A stretch of DNA of 46,636 bases, from positions 1 to 46,636 of the forward strand of contig JOHN01000060.1 of the NCBI GenBank assembly GCA_000719695.1. The letters are read 5' to 3'. The stretch is from Streptomyces sp. NRRL F-6131. Lineage in GTDB: Bacteria; Actinomycetota; Actinomycetes; Streptomycetales; Streptomycetaceae. The position numbers were made by a program, and so were the translations under genes. Position 1 is the stretch's first letter. Each line of letters opens with the position of its first letter. Below, in pieces: positions 1 through 7,631 of the stretch. A model generated the notes under the pieces. It did not search any database, had not been told where the DNA came from, and saw only the letters and a list, made by a program, of their open reading frames with translations.

Positions 1-1
1 C

Positions 2-547
2 GTCAGTGTCGACGGCGGCACCCAGCAGGTCGTCAACACCGTCCCCGCCGACGGGGTCCGACGCTCCAACGTTCCCGTCCACACCGTCACCGGCCTCGGT
101 CCCGGTCCCCACACCATCACGGTCACCAAGCTCTCCGGCCAGTTCGCCGTCCTCGACGGCTTCGGCGTAGCGATGCCGAAGGTGACCCGGGTCAACAACA
201 CCGATCCGGCGATCGCCTACAGCGGCTTCTCCAACAGCGCCGGCCGCGGGTTCGGCGACTTCGGGGACGACGTGCACTACGCGAGCGCGAACGGCTCCAC
301 CGCCACGTACCGGTTCACCGGCAGCTTCATCCGGGTCTACGGTGAGCAGAATCCCGACCAGGAGAACATCGGCATCAGCATCGACGGCGGCACCCAGCAG
401 GTCGTCAGGACCTTCCCGGCCGACTGGCAGCGCCACACCGATGTCGTCCTCTACACCGCCACGGGCCTCGGCTCCGGCGCCCACACCATCACGGTCACCA
501 AGCTCTCCGGCACGTACGCCACCCTCGACGGCTTCGGCATCCAGTAG
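2..547 (+). CDS. C-terminal end of a protein with tandem beta-sandwich carbohydrate-binding-like modules (5' end outside window)
   Basis: The reading frame is open from base 2 and ends at TAG 545-547, so this is only the C-terminal part of a larger protein. It holds the end of one module and a complete second module of about 120 residues. Both end in the same pattern (HTITVTKLSG followed by LDGFG), and the complete copy starts with a stretch like DPAIAYSGFSNSAGRGFGDFG. The same module type occurs twice at the C-terminus of the Tat-exported fucosidase-like protein at 30698-33034. By analogy it is a non-catalytic accessory domain of a secreted glycan-active enzyme; carbohydrate binding is inferred, not shown. 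The ATG at 173 lies inside the protein and is not the start. Confidence 0.75.
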   Translation, partial: VSVDGGTQQVVNTVPADGVRRSNVPVHTVTGLGPGPHTITVTKLSGQFAVLDGFGVAMPKVTRVNNTDPAIAYSGFSNSAGRGFGDFGDDVHYASANGSTATYRFTGSFIRVYGEQNPDQENIGISIDGGTQQVVRTFPADWQRHTDVVLYTATGLGSGAHTITVTKLSGTYATLDGFGIQ

Positions 548-600
548 CCGTCCCGCCGGACGCCCCGCGTGCACCAGGGGTGCTCGGTGAGCAAGGGAGG

Positions 601-634
601 TCGGCCCACCGACCGATGCGGGTCGGTGGGCCGA
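601..634. terminator. Strong bidirectional hairpin terminator
   Basis: A perfect 14-base inverted repeat, TCGGCCCACCGACC / GGTCGGTGGGCCGA, with a 6-base loop. It lies 53 bases past the stop of the plus-strand partial gene and just beyond the 3' end of the minus-strand lectin remnant, as expected for a terminator shared by convergent units. Confidence 0.8.
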
Positions 635-639
635 CGGAA

Positions 640-945
640 GCGTCAACCGCCGAGTGCGCTGGGCAAGGGTCCACTGCTGCTTGGCGGTGCCGTTACAGGT
701 CCACAGCTCGACCTCGTTCCGTCCGCGGTGCCGCCACCCGTCACGTCCAGGCACTTGCCGGCGAGGCGACGATGGCTCCCCGCCGGCCGGTGACCTCGAC
801 CTCGGCGAGACGCAGCGGCCGGTCGGAACCCACCAGCTGGGCCCGGAGGAGGTAGCGCGCGCTCCGACCGACGGGCAGGGTCAGCGAGGTTCCCGCCGCC
901 GCACTGCTGGAGGCCGGACGGGGAGTCTCGATTCGTCGGTCGGAG
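640..945 (-). pseudogene. Decayed fragment of a lectin-tailed secreted enzyme (F5/8-like plus ricin B-like pieces)
   Basis: Read on the minus strand, about 915-790 encodes an F5/8-type C-domain tail (ARYLLRAQLVGSDRPLRLAE) and about 760-660 a ricin-type beta-trefoil repeat (GKCLDVTGGGTADGT, then VELWTCNGTAKQQWTL). The pieces are in different frames: one frame change lies between the F5/8-like piece and GKCLDV (near 760-775), and a single base is missing between TADGT and VELW. No start or complete domain remains, and the upstream side runs into the lacI-type gene ending at 952. It resembles the intact lectin tail of the gene at 2809-5589 and may be the last remnant of a neighbouring glycosidase. 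Confidence 0.6.
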
Positions 946-951
946 ATCCGG

Positions 952-1998
952 TCATCGAGCGGCGGGCTCACCGGGCGCCGGCTCGCGTGGCGTGGCGGTC
1001 GAGCGGCGTACGACGATCTCGGTGGGGAGCACGATCGGCTCCACGGCGGCGCCGTCCACCATGCTCAGCAACGCGTGCACGGCGCGGGTGCCCATCGCCC
1101 CGGCGTCCTGGCGGACGGTGGTGAGCGGCGGCGAGGCGAAGGCGGCGAGGTCGATGTCGTCGAAGCCGGTGACCGACACGTCCTCGGGTACCCGGAGGCC
1201 GTGCTCGTGCAGCGCGCGCAGGACACCGAGGGCCATCATGTCGCTCTCGGCGATCACGGCGGTGAGGTCGCGCCGCGCCTCCAGCAGGGCGAGCGTCTCC
1301 CGGTAGGCGTCTTCGACGGACCAGTCCGACCTGCGGGCCAGGCCGGGATCCTCGGGAATGCCGTGGGCGGCCAGCGCCTGCCGGATGCCGGTGAGGCGGT
1401 CCTGTCCGGAGGGGTCGGTCTCGGTGCCGGTGACCCGGGCGATCCTGCGATGTCCCAGCCGGATCAGGTGCTCGGTGACCTGCCGTGCGCCCGCGGTGTT
1501 GTCCGAGGTCACGTACGTCGCGCACGGACCGGTGCCGATGAACACGGTCGGCAGCCGGGACTCGATCAGGGCCCGGGTCCGCACGTCGCCCGGCGGGCAG
1601 GCGACCATGATCGCGCCGGCCACCCGCCGGGACCGCAGCAGCCGGACGTAGCTGTCGCTGGACGCGCTGGACGGGCGCGAGGGCAGCAGCAGGTCGTATC
1701 CGGCCTTTGCCGCGGCCTCCTCGATGTGTCGCAGGACGTCGAGGTGGAAGTGGTACTGCGGCCGCGTGAGCTGGGACAGGGCCCAGAGGTCGTTGGCGAA
1801 GAACCCCAGGGCGATCGTTCTGGAGCGGGCGCCGGACAGGCTCTGCGCCGCCACGTCCGGCTCGTAGCCGAGGGCCGCCGCCGCTGCCTCGACCCGCTGC
1901 CGGGTGGCCGCGCTGACGTTCGCCGTGCCGGACAGCACCCGGGAGACCGTCGCCCGGGAGACGCCCGCCAGGCGCGCCACATCCTCGCTCGTGGCCAT
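952..1998 (-). CDS. LacI-family transcriptional repressor (sugar-responsive)
   Basis: A 348-residue LacI/GalR repressor. The N-terminal helix-turn-helix (SEDVARLAGVSRATVSRVLSG) is followed by the hinge helix and a periplasmic-binding-protein-like effector domain, including the usual GFDDIDLAAFASPPLTTVRQ segment near the C-terminus. The ATG at 1998 is preferred over the in-frame TTG at 2004 because the GAGGAGGGG ribosome site is properly spaced only for the ATG. The gene is divergent from the collapsed binding-protein gene at 2241. Palindromes in both promoters suggest it represses itself and the rightward sugar genes. The effector cannot be read from sequence; the GH36 remnant and lectin-bearing glycosidase downstream suggest a galactose- or plant-glycan-related sugar. 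Confidence 0.9.
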   Translation of the reverse strand: MATSEDVARLAGVSRATVSRVLSGTANVSAATRQRVEAAAAALGYEPDVAAQSLSGARSRTIALGFFANDLWALSQLTRPQYHFHLDVLRHIEEAAAKAGYDLLLPSRPSSASSDSYVRLLRSRRVAGAIMVACPPGDVRTRALIESRLPTVFIGTGPCATYVTSDNTAGARQVTEHLIRLGHRRIARVTGTETDPSGQDRLTGIRQALAAHGIPEDPGLARRSDWSVEDAYRETLALLEARRDLTAVIAESDMMALGVLRALHEHGLRVPEDVSVTGFDDIDLAAFASPPLTTVRQDAGAMGTRAVHALLSMVDGAAVEPIVLPTEIVVRRSTATPREPAPGEPAAR

Positions 1999-2023
1999 CC
2001 TCAACCCCTCCTCGACGCGCTGA

Positions 2024-2037
2024 TGAACGCGCGTTCC
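2024..2037. promoter_or_regulatory. Putative LacI-type operator 1
   Basis: GAACGCGCGTTC (2025-2036) is a perfect 12-base palindrome. It lies 15 bases downstream of the -10 of the minus-strand lacI-type promoter, in the repressor's own leader, which suggests autoregulation. Confidence 0.55.
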
Positions 2038-2051
2038 ACCGTCCTGCCGGG

Positions 2052-2081
2052 AGTATCCGGGTGCCGGTCCGGGTCTGTCAA
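2052..2081 (-). promoter_or_regulatory. Promoter of the lacI-type gene
   Basis: On the minus strand a consensus -35 TTGACA (2081-2076) is followed after 18 bases by a -10 GATACT (2057-2052), 54 bases upstream of the ATG at 1998. Confidence 0.55.
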
Positions 2082-2110
2082 CGAGAGATGAACAAAGTGT
2101 TTCCGAGGTA

Positions 2111-2140
2111 TTGACGGGGCTTTCGGTGGCGGGCTACCTT
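2111..2140 (+). promoter_or_regulatory. Promoter of the collapsed ABC gene
   Basis: TTGACG (2111-2116) and TACCTT (2135-2140) are 18 bases apart and point toward the gene at 2241. The downstream palindrome at 2157-2170 would sit in the early transcribed region. Confidence 0.5.
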
Positions 2141-2156
2141 CGCCGCACTTGCTCGA

Positions 2157-2170
2157 TGAACGCGTGTTCA
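2157..2170. promoter_or_regulatory. Putative LacI-type operator 2
   Basis: TGAACGCGTGTTCA is a 14-base near-palindrome with one mismatched pair. It shares the GAACGCG core with operator 1 and lies just downstream of the rightward promoter, a normal position for LacI-family repression. Confidence 0.55.
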
Positions 2171-2240
2171 TGGAGGTGGCCAATGGCGGGCGGACCGCCC
2201 GCCGGCCCGGTCATCCACGTCCTGCAGGAGAGCATTCGCC

Positions 2241-2750
2241 ATGACTTCGGTGACCAGACGACAGCTCCTCTTCGGCGAGACCGCGCTCATCTTCGCCACG
2301 GCTGCGGCGGGTTGCAGCACCCCCGGCACGACGGGCGGCGACTCGGCCGGTGACTCCGAGGTCACCTTCCTGACGTTCGAGACGCCCAACCTCACGTGGG
2401 CCTACTGGGACGCCGCCATCAAGCGGGTCACCGACAAGCACCCGGACGTCAAGGTGAAGAAGCTCGTGGCGCCGACGGCCGACGGCCGGACCGATTACGC
2501 CAAGCAACTGCCGCAGTCCGGGCAGTTCCCGGACGTCATGGTCGGGGTCTCGCCCGCGGGCTTCGCCGAGGCGGGTCTGTACGCCTGGTCCGAGGGCGAG
2601 CTGCAGGACTTCAGTTTCCCCTCCGCCGACGGCCGGACGGTGGTGCCCGCCTACACCGGCGGCCTGGCCACGCTCCCGGTGCTGGTCTTCTGCCTCGCCC
2701 TCCAGAAGCACTTCGTGAAGGGGCTGACCGGAGGCGCCACCAAGGGTTAG
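2241..2750 (+). pseudogene. In-frame fusion of a sugar-binding lipoprotein N-terminus to a MalG-type permease C-terminus
   Basis: The 169-residue open frame begins as a normal CUT1 sugar-binding lipoprotein: RR near the start, a hydrophobic signal, lipobox cysteine at residue 25 (AAGC), then about 110 residues of binding-protein fold (SEVTFLTFETPNLTWAYWDA; QFPDVMVGVSPAGFAEAGLYAW). From about residue 141 it becomes the characteristic end of a MalG-type permease (LATLPVLVF, LQKHFVKGLTGGATKG). Binding proteins of this class usually run to about 420 residues and are followed by two permease genes. The simplest reading is a deletion that joined the first third of the binding-protein gene to the last 80 or so bases of the second permease gene, removing the rest of the transporter and keeping the frame. 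Breakpoint is near 2650-2664. It should be non-functional as a transporter. A misassembly would look the same. Confidence 0.75.
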
Positions 2751-2808
2751 ACGGCTCTGCCGCGCCGCTCCACCTTTCTCCCCACCCCCAGTGAAAGGTA
2801 CGAAACAA

Positions 2809-5589
2809 ATGCGTCTATCCCCCACCGGAGCGCGGATGACCGCGCTCGCCACGACCACTGCGCTGGTGGTCGCCGCGCTCACCGGAGTGAGCGCCCAGGT
2901 CGCCACGGCGGCCGTTGGCCCGGACGGGTCCGGCGGCGTCGTGGTCGACGCCGGCCACCTGCGCCTGGGCATGAACACCGGTGGCCAGGTCACCTCCCTC
3001 GTCGACCGGCGCACCTCCAAGAACTACATCGCCACCGGGCAGGGCACCGCACCCCTGGTCAGCCTGATGGTCGACGGGCAGCAGGTGAAGCCCACGACGC
3101 TGACGCTCAGCGGCAACACCCTGGTGTTCACCGGCGCCGGCGGGTTCGAGGTCGACGTCCAGGTCCAGGAGACGGCCACGTACTCCACCCTGACCGTCAC
3201 CAAGGCCACCGCACCCAACGGCGGCGACCTGCAGACCCTGCTGTGGGGGCCACTGGCCACCAACATCACCCAGACCCTCGGCGAGAGTGTCGGCATCGTG
3301 CGTGACAGCGCCTTCGTCGTCGGGCTGAAGCCGCTCACCGACCGCACCGAGGGCGGCTGGCCGCGCGAGGCACTGAACACCACCATCGGCTGGGAGAACC
3401 AGGTCGCGGCCAACCCCTCCCAGGTGCAGGTTTCCCCGCTGGAGGAGTGGAGCGTCGGCGCCCGCACCCCGTGGGGAACCCTGCTGCGCGCCTTCACCTT
3501 CGACCACACCAAGCCGCGCAACCGCATGACGGATGCTGACGGCAACACCCCGTACCCGATTCCCCTCCCAGCACTGCCGAACGGTCAGGGCAGCGTCGTC
3601 GGCTCGAAGATCGCCCTGTTCGGTGCCGCGCCGGACCTGGCGCCCACCGTGCTGTCGAACCTGGCGGTCGACCAGAACCTGCCCTACCCGACGATCAACG
3701 GCCAGTGGCAGAAGACGGCCCAGGCGACCACCAAGTCCATCCTGGTCCTGTCCGACCTGTACACCGGCAACATCGCCCAGGCCGCAGGCTTCACGAAGGC
3801 CGGCGGCATGGACATGGTCTACGCGCTCGGCAGTACCGACGGGCCCTGGCAGACCGACGGCCACTACCAGTTCAACTGGAGCTTCGGCAACAGCGACAGC
3901 GCCGCGACCGCCCTGGTGACCGAGGCGAAGGCCAACGGCATCCAGGTGGGAGTCCACACCCTGTCGGACTTCGTCAGCTGGAACGACCCCTACGCCTCGC
4001 CGTCACTCAGCCCCGACATGACCGTCGGTACCAGCACCACCCTGACCCAGGCCATCGGCACCGGCGACACCACCGTCACCTTCGCCAGCTGCGACCCGCT
4101 GAGCAGCAACATCCAGGGCCACATGATGAAGATCGACAACGAGGTGTTCAACTTCGGCACGGTGAGCCAGGTCGACGGAGAGTGCAAGGCCACCGGCATG
4201 GCCCGGGCGAACTGGGGCACCACGGCCACCGCCCACGCCGCCGGCGCGACCGTCACCCGAATCCCGCAGAACGCCTACGGCGGCGGCATCGGCGGCCTGA
4301 ACATCATCAACAACATTGCCACCCGCTTCGCCGACATATGGAACACCACCGGCATCACCGGCATGTCGTACGACGGCCTCGAGTCGGCCTCCCAGTCAGG
4401 CTGGGGCTCCTACGGCATCTCGCGGCTCGTCAACGACACCTTCAAGCGGCAGAACGCCAAGGACGGGTTCATCTCCGAGACCAGCCGGATGACCTCGAAC
4501 TCGTGGGACGCCCTCTCCCGGGCCAGCTGGGGCGAGGTCGGCTCCACCAGCATGAACCAGCTCTACCTGCACAACGCGTACTACCAGGACAACTACCTGC
4601 CCGGGGTGATGGGCTGGATCAACCCGCTGACCAGCTTCCAGACCCTGGAAGACACCCTCGCCCGCGGCGCGAGCTTCAACGGTGGCGCCGGCTTCCGGAC
4701 CTCGGTGTCCAGCCTGGCCTCCAACCCCAACACCCCGACCGTCCTCGCGACCATCAAGCAGTGGGAGAACGCGCGCAACCTCGGTGCCTTCACCCCCGCA
4801 CAGCTCGCGAAGTTCCGCGACCAGTCGACGCACTGGCACCTGTCGGTGGTCACCCCCGGCCAGTCCTGGTCGCTGCAGCAACTCGACGGTTCGGGGAACC
4901 CCGTCGGCGCCGCGGAGTCCGTCGCCGCCCCCACCCCCGCGTTCACGACCACCTCCCTTCCGTCGATGGCGGCCGGCAGCCTGTACGAGGCGAAGGTGAC
5001 CACCAACACCCCGCAGACCATCCGCTACAGCGTCACCTCCGGTGCGTTGCCCGCAGGCCTGACGCTGAACCAGGACACCGGAGGGATCACCGGCATCCCC
5101 ACCACCGGCACCGCCGCCACCTTCACCGTCACCGGAAAGGGCGGCGTGGGGACCGCCGACGCCGTACGCAGCTACACCATCAGCTCGGCCACCGGCCCGG
5201 TCACCGGCCCGATCACCTCCGGCCTCGTCGCCGGCAAGTGCCTCGACGACTTCGGGGCCTCCACCGTCAGTGGCGCTCAGGTCAATCTGTACAACTGCAA
5301 CGGCAGCCCCGCCCAGCGGTGGACCGTGGCCGGTGACGGCACTCTGAGCGTCCTGGGCAAGTGCCTGGACGTCAACGGTGGTGGTACCGGCAACGGCACC
5401 AAGGTGCAGATCTGGGACTGCAACGGAACCGGCGCCCAGGTCTGGCAGCCCCAGCCGGGCGGCGCCCTGCTCAACCCCCAGTCCGGCCGCTGCCTGGACG
5501 TCCCCGGCGCCAACACCGCCAACGGCATCCAGCTGCAGATCTACGACTGCAACGGCACTGCCGCCCAGCGCTGGACGCTGCCCGTGTAG
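2809..5589 (+). CDS. Secreted putative glycoside hydrolase with He_PIG-like and ricin-type lectin C-terminal domains
   Basis: A 926-residue secreted protein. The ATG at 2809 follows GAAAGG; an in-frame GTG at 2791 lacks a ribosome site. A Sec signal peptide ends near ATAAVG. An N-terminal beta-sandwich-like part (about 35-310) is followed by a TIM-barrel-like part with motifs such as GGMDMVYALGSTDG and TGMSYDGLES. This is interrupted at about 404-485 by a small domain (MMKIDNEVFNFG, then MARANWGTTATAHAAGA). A putative-Ig (He_PIG-like) domain follows at about 710-800 (GALPAGLTLNQDTGGITGIP), then a three-lobed ricin B lectin with repeated CLD and W motifs to the C-terminus. The order resembles retaining alpha-glycosidases of the GH27/GH31/GH36 type, but I cannot assign a family or catalytic residues. 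It lies 58 bases after the collapsed transporter gene, in the putative LacI regulon. Confidence 0.75.
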   Translation: MRLSPTGARMTALATTTALVVAALTGVSAQVATAAVGPDGSGGVVVDAGHLRLGMNTGGQVTSLVDRRTSKNYIATGQGTAPLVSLMVDGQQVKPTTLTLSGNTLVFTGAGGFEVDVQVQETATYSTLTVTKATAPNGGDLQTLLWGPLATNITQTLGESVGIVRDSAFVVGLKPLTDRTEGGWPREALNTTIGWENQVAANPSQVQVSPLEEWSVGARTPWGTLLRAFTFDHTKPRNRMTDADGNTPYPIPLPALPNGQGSVVGSKIALFGAAPDLAPTVLSNLAVDQNLPYPTINGQWQKTAQATTKSILVLSDLYTGNIAQAAGFTKAGGMDMVYALGSTDGPWQTDGHYQFNWSFGNSDSAATALVTEAKANGIQVGVHTLSDFVSWNDPYASPSLSPDMTVGTSTTLTQAIGTGDTTVTFASCDPLSSNIQGHMMKIDNEVFNFGTVSQVDGECKATGMARANWGTTATAHAAGATVTRIPQNAYGGGIGGLNIINNIATRFADIWNTTGITGMSYDGLESASQSGWGSYGISRLVNDTFKRQNAKDGFISETSRMTSNSWDALSRASWGEVGSTSMNQLYLHNAYYQDNYLPGVMGWINPLTSFQTLEDTLARGASFNGGAGFRTSVSSLASNPNTPTVLATIKQWENARNLGAFTPAQLAKFRDQSTHWHLSVVTPGQSWSLQQLDGSGNPVGAAESVAAPTPAFTTTSLPSMAAGSLYEAKVTTNTPQTIRYSVTSGALPAGLTLNQDTGGITGIPTTGTAATFTVTGKGGVGTADAVRSYTISSATGPVTGPITSGLVAGKCLDDFGASTVSGAQVNLYNCNGSPAQRWTVAGDGTLSVLGKCLDVNGGGTGNGTKVQIWDCNGTGAQVWQPQPGGALLNPQSGRCLDVPGANTANGIQLQIYDCNGTAAQRWTLPV

Positions 5590-5621
5590 TCGCCGGTCCT
5601 GGCCGGACCACACGACCACGG

Positions 5622-5663
5622 CGGTCGCCGACCAGGACCGTACCTCGTCCGGATCGGCGACCG
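5622..5663 (+). terminator. Hairpin terminator after the lectin-tailed glycosidase
   Basis: A perfect 10-base inverted repeat, CGGTCGCCGA (5622-5631) and TCGGCGACCG (5654-5663). A second adjacent hairpin, GCCTGCCT / AGGCAGGC, spans 5663-5696. Both are within 110 bases of the stop codon. Confidence 0.55.
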
Positions 5664-5783
5664 CCTGCCTCCGAGCGCCTTCGCAGACAGGCAGGCCTCA
5701 CGATGACAAGGACAGAAGACGACGCCGATCGTTGTACCGCCCACCGAGGGCGCCGCCGGCCCCGTGGCCGTCGGAGTGCGCGC

Positions 5784-6425
5784 ATGACGATCACCGGCCT
5801 GCCCCGACCCGACGCCGACCTCGCGGTGCTCCGCGCGGCCGGTACCGCCCTCGTCCTGGACCTGGCCGGCCAGGCCGTTCCCCGGGTCCTGCACTGGGGC
5901 GCCGACCCCGGACCGATCGGCGACTGCGAGGATCTGGCGCTGGCCACGATGCCGCCGTCGCCGGTGGCCTCGGTCGACGTCCCGGTGCTGTGCCGGCTGG
6001 TCCCGACCCAGGCCGACGGCTGGGTCGGTCGGCCCGGGATCGCGGGACACCGCGACGGCCGCGTCCCGCATCTGCGACTGCGTCAGGTCCGCCCCGCCGA
6101 CATCGACCACCCCGATCCGGCCGCCTGGCTGCACGGCGTCGTTTCGGCGGACCGCCGCCACGCCGTCTTCTGCCTGGCGCAGCTGACTCGCACCACCGAG
6201 TCCGTCCCGCCCCGACTCCGCCTCCCCGGCCTCGCCCCGGACCTGCGGTACACCGTCACCGTCTGCCCGGAGATGGGCATCCCCACCGGCTTCCCGCCGC
6301 GGCACGCCCCGTGGCTCACCCGCGGACCGGTCCGGCTCACCGGATCGGTGCTCGCCGGGATCGGCCTGGCCGCCCCTCTGCTCGATCCGGCCCACGCCCT
6401 CGTCCTGGAACTCCGGGCGGACTGA
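5784..6425 (+). pseudogene. GH36 alpha-galactosidase with its catalytic barrel deleted in frame
   Basis: A 213-residue open frame starting at ATG 5784 after a GGAG site. Residues 1-100 match the beginning of a GH36 alpha-galactosidase: AVPRVLHWGADPG, then ADGWVGRPGIAGHRDGR from the N-terminal beta-sandwich. Residues from about 105 match its end: HPDPAAWLHGVVSADRRHAVF, then LAPDLRYTVTVCPEMG and LTGSVLAGIGLAAPLLDPAHA of the C-terminal domain. GH36 enzymes of this type are about 700 residues. The whole TIM barrel with both catalytic aspartates, roughly 480 residues, is missing, with the join near base 6085. It therefore cannot be an active galactosidase. This is the second in-frame internal deletion in this locus. 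Confidence 0.75.
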
Positions 6426-6539
6426 CAGCCGAAGCTCGACCGACCGGACCCGTCGGGGGGATCGGAGTGATCCGCACCACGCGTGCGGCCGTTCCGGCCG
6501 GTCCTGGTGGATACGGGTGCGGCGGAGGTGGGGTCGGGC

Positions 6540-6655
6540 CGCGGTCGTCGGGGGGAGACGCCGAGCAGGAGGTTGCCGTTCTTGCTGAGGACGTCGAGCA
6601 GGAGGTGGATCAACTCGGTTCCGCTGGGGGTGTGTTCGTGGCCCTCCTGGCGGGT
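6540..6655 (-). pseudogene. Fragment of an alpha-L-fucosidase (GH29) gene
   Basis: On the minus strand one frame reads SGTELIHLLLDVLSKNGNLL, then LGVSP, which matches the stretch near the end of the GH29 catalytic domain (compare LLHTLVEAVAMGGNLLLNVG in the intact gene at 37741-39081). Similarity is lost a few residues on either side, and there is no start or catalytic region. The rest of 6425-6850 holds nothing else I recognise. Confidence 0.6.
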
Positions 6656-6850
6656 TCCAGCCGAGGGGGCGGGCGTCCACCTCCGGCGGTCGCGGTGGGC
6701 GGTCGGGGCGGCCGGGGCGCGTCCGAAACGCCGGCGGGAGGGCGCCGGGCGGATAACTGTGACTTCGGTACCGCGCGCGGGTCTCCCATGACGAGGGCGG
6801 CTGACAGCTCATCCGCAGCTCAGCCCCGAAGTCGACGTCGAAGGATTCCC

Positions 6851-7561
6851 TTGCGAAAGCCCCTGACCACTGCTGCCATCACTGCCGTGAGCGCCGTCCT
6901 GCTCAGCGCCTGCGGATCGTCGGCATCGGCGCCGGCCGCAGCCGGCGGGTCCCGTTCCGCACCGCCCACCGCGACGGCGGCGCCGGTCGTGACCGCGTCC
7001 ACGGCCCCGGCCGACACCGGCCAGATACAGCAGTCCCCCACGGCCTCGGCGCCCCCCAAGGCATCGGTGCCCCCGTCCCCGTCGGTGTCGGCGTCACCGA
7101 GGGCGTCCGCCAAGCCCTCGCCGTCGCCCGCCGCGCCGTCGCCCGCCGCGCCGCCGGCCGGCAGCCCGGCGCCCACCGGATCGAAGTCTCCCGCCCAGCC
7201 CACCACCAAGGCACCGGCGCCCAGTACCGTGACCTTCCGGGCGGACCTGGAGCAGCGCATGCTGGCCCTGCTCAACAAGCACCGCCGCGAACTCGGCCTG
7301 CGCGAGGTCAAGCTCGGCGCCGACCAGAGCAAGGCCGCCCGCGAGTGCGTCAAGGAGAACCTTGACTCGCACAACTTCGAGCACTGCGGCCACGAGGTCC
7401 TGCACAGCGGGTCAACGTCGCCGGAGGTGATCGTCGACGACTGGTTCTGGAGCCCGGGTCACAAGCAGGCGCTGACCTATGACAGCTCCAACTACGCCGG
7501 TCCGGCGATCGGTATCGATGCCGAGGGCACGGTCATCGCGGCCATCAACATCGACTACTAG
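6851..7561 (+). CDS. CAP (SCP/PR1)-domain lipoprotein
   Basis: A 236-residue lipoprotein. I chose TTG at 6851 because GAAGGA lies five bases upstream; an in-frame ATG at 6788 would put a long unlikely extension before the signal. The signal ends in a lipobox with cysteine 21 (LSAC). Residues 22-125 form a low-complexity linker of Pro, Ala, Ser and Thr, probably spanning the cell wall. Residues 130-236 are a CAP domain with the usual motifs LLNKHRRELGL, HNFEHCGHEVL and WSPGHKQALT. Bacterial CAP proteins are extracellular and their biochemical role is mostly unknown. There is no obvious link to the fucose operon, which converges on it. Confidence 0.8.
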   Translation: MRKPLTTAAITAVSAVLLSACGSSASAPAAAGGSRSAPPTATAAPVVTASTAPADTGQIQQSPTASAPPKASVPPSPSVSASPRASAKPSPSPAAPSPAAPPAGSPAPTGSKSPAQPTTKAPAPSTVTFRADLEQRMLALLNKHRRELGLREVKLGADQSKAARECVKENLDSHNFEHCGHEVLHSGSTSPEVIVDDWFWSPGHKQALTYDSSNYAGPAIGIDAEGTVIAAINIDY

Positions 7562-7573
7562 CGACTACGACGC

Positions 7574-7607
7574 AGAGGGCCCTCTCCCCGGCAGGAGAGT
7601 GCCCTCT
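7574..7607. terminator. Bidirectional terminator between the CAP gene and the fucose operon
   Basis: AGAGGGC, then CTCTCC, a short loop, GGAGAG, then GCCCTCT: an interrupted stem placed 13 bases after the CAP gene stop and 25 bases past the end of the minus-strand GntR gene. Confidence 0.7.
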
Positions 7608-7631
7608 GGCGCGGTCGGTGCAGCCGGGGGA

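Noticed and set aside
2241..2750. The possibility that the fused lipoprotein-permease gene is a novel functional protein
   Set aside because: It lacks most of the ligand-binding fold and all permease membrane segments except the last tail, so decay or misassembly is far more likely.
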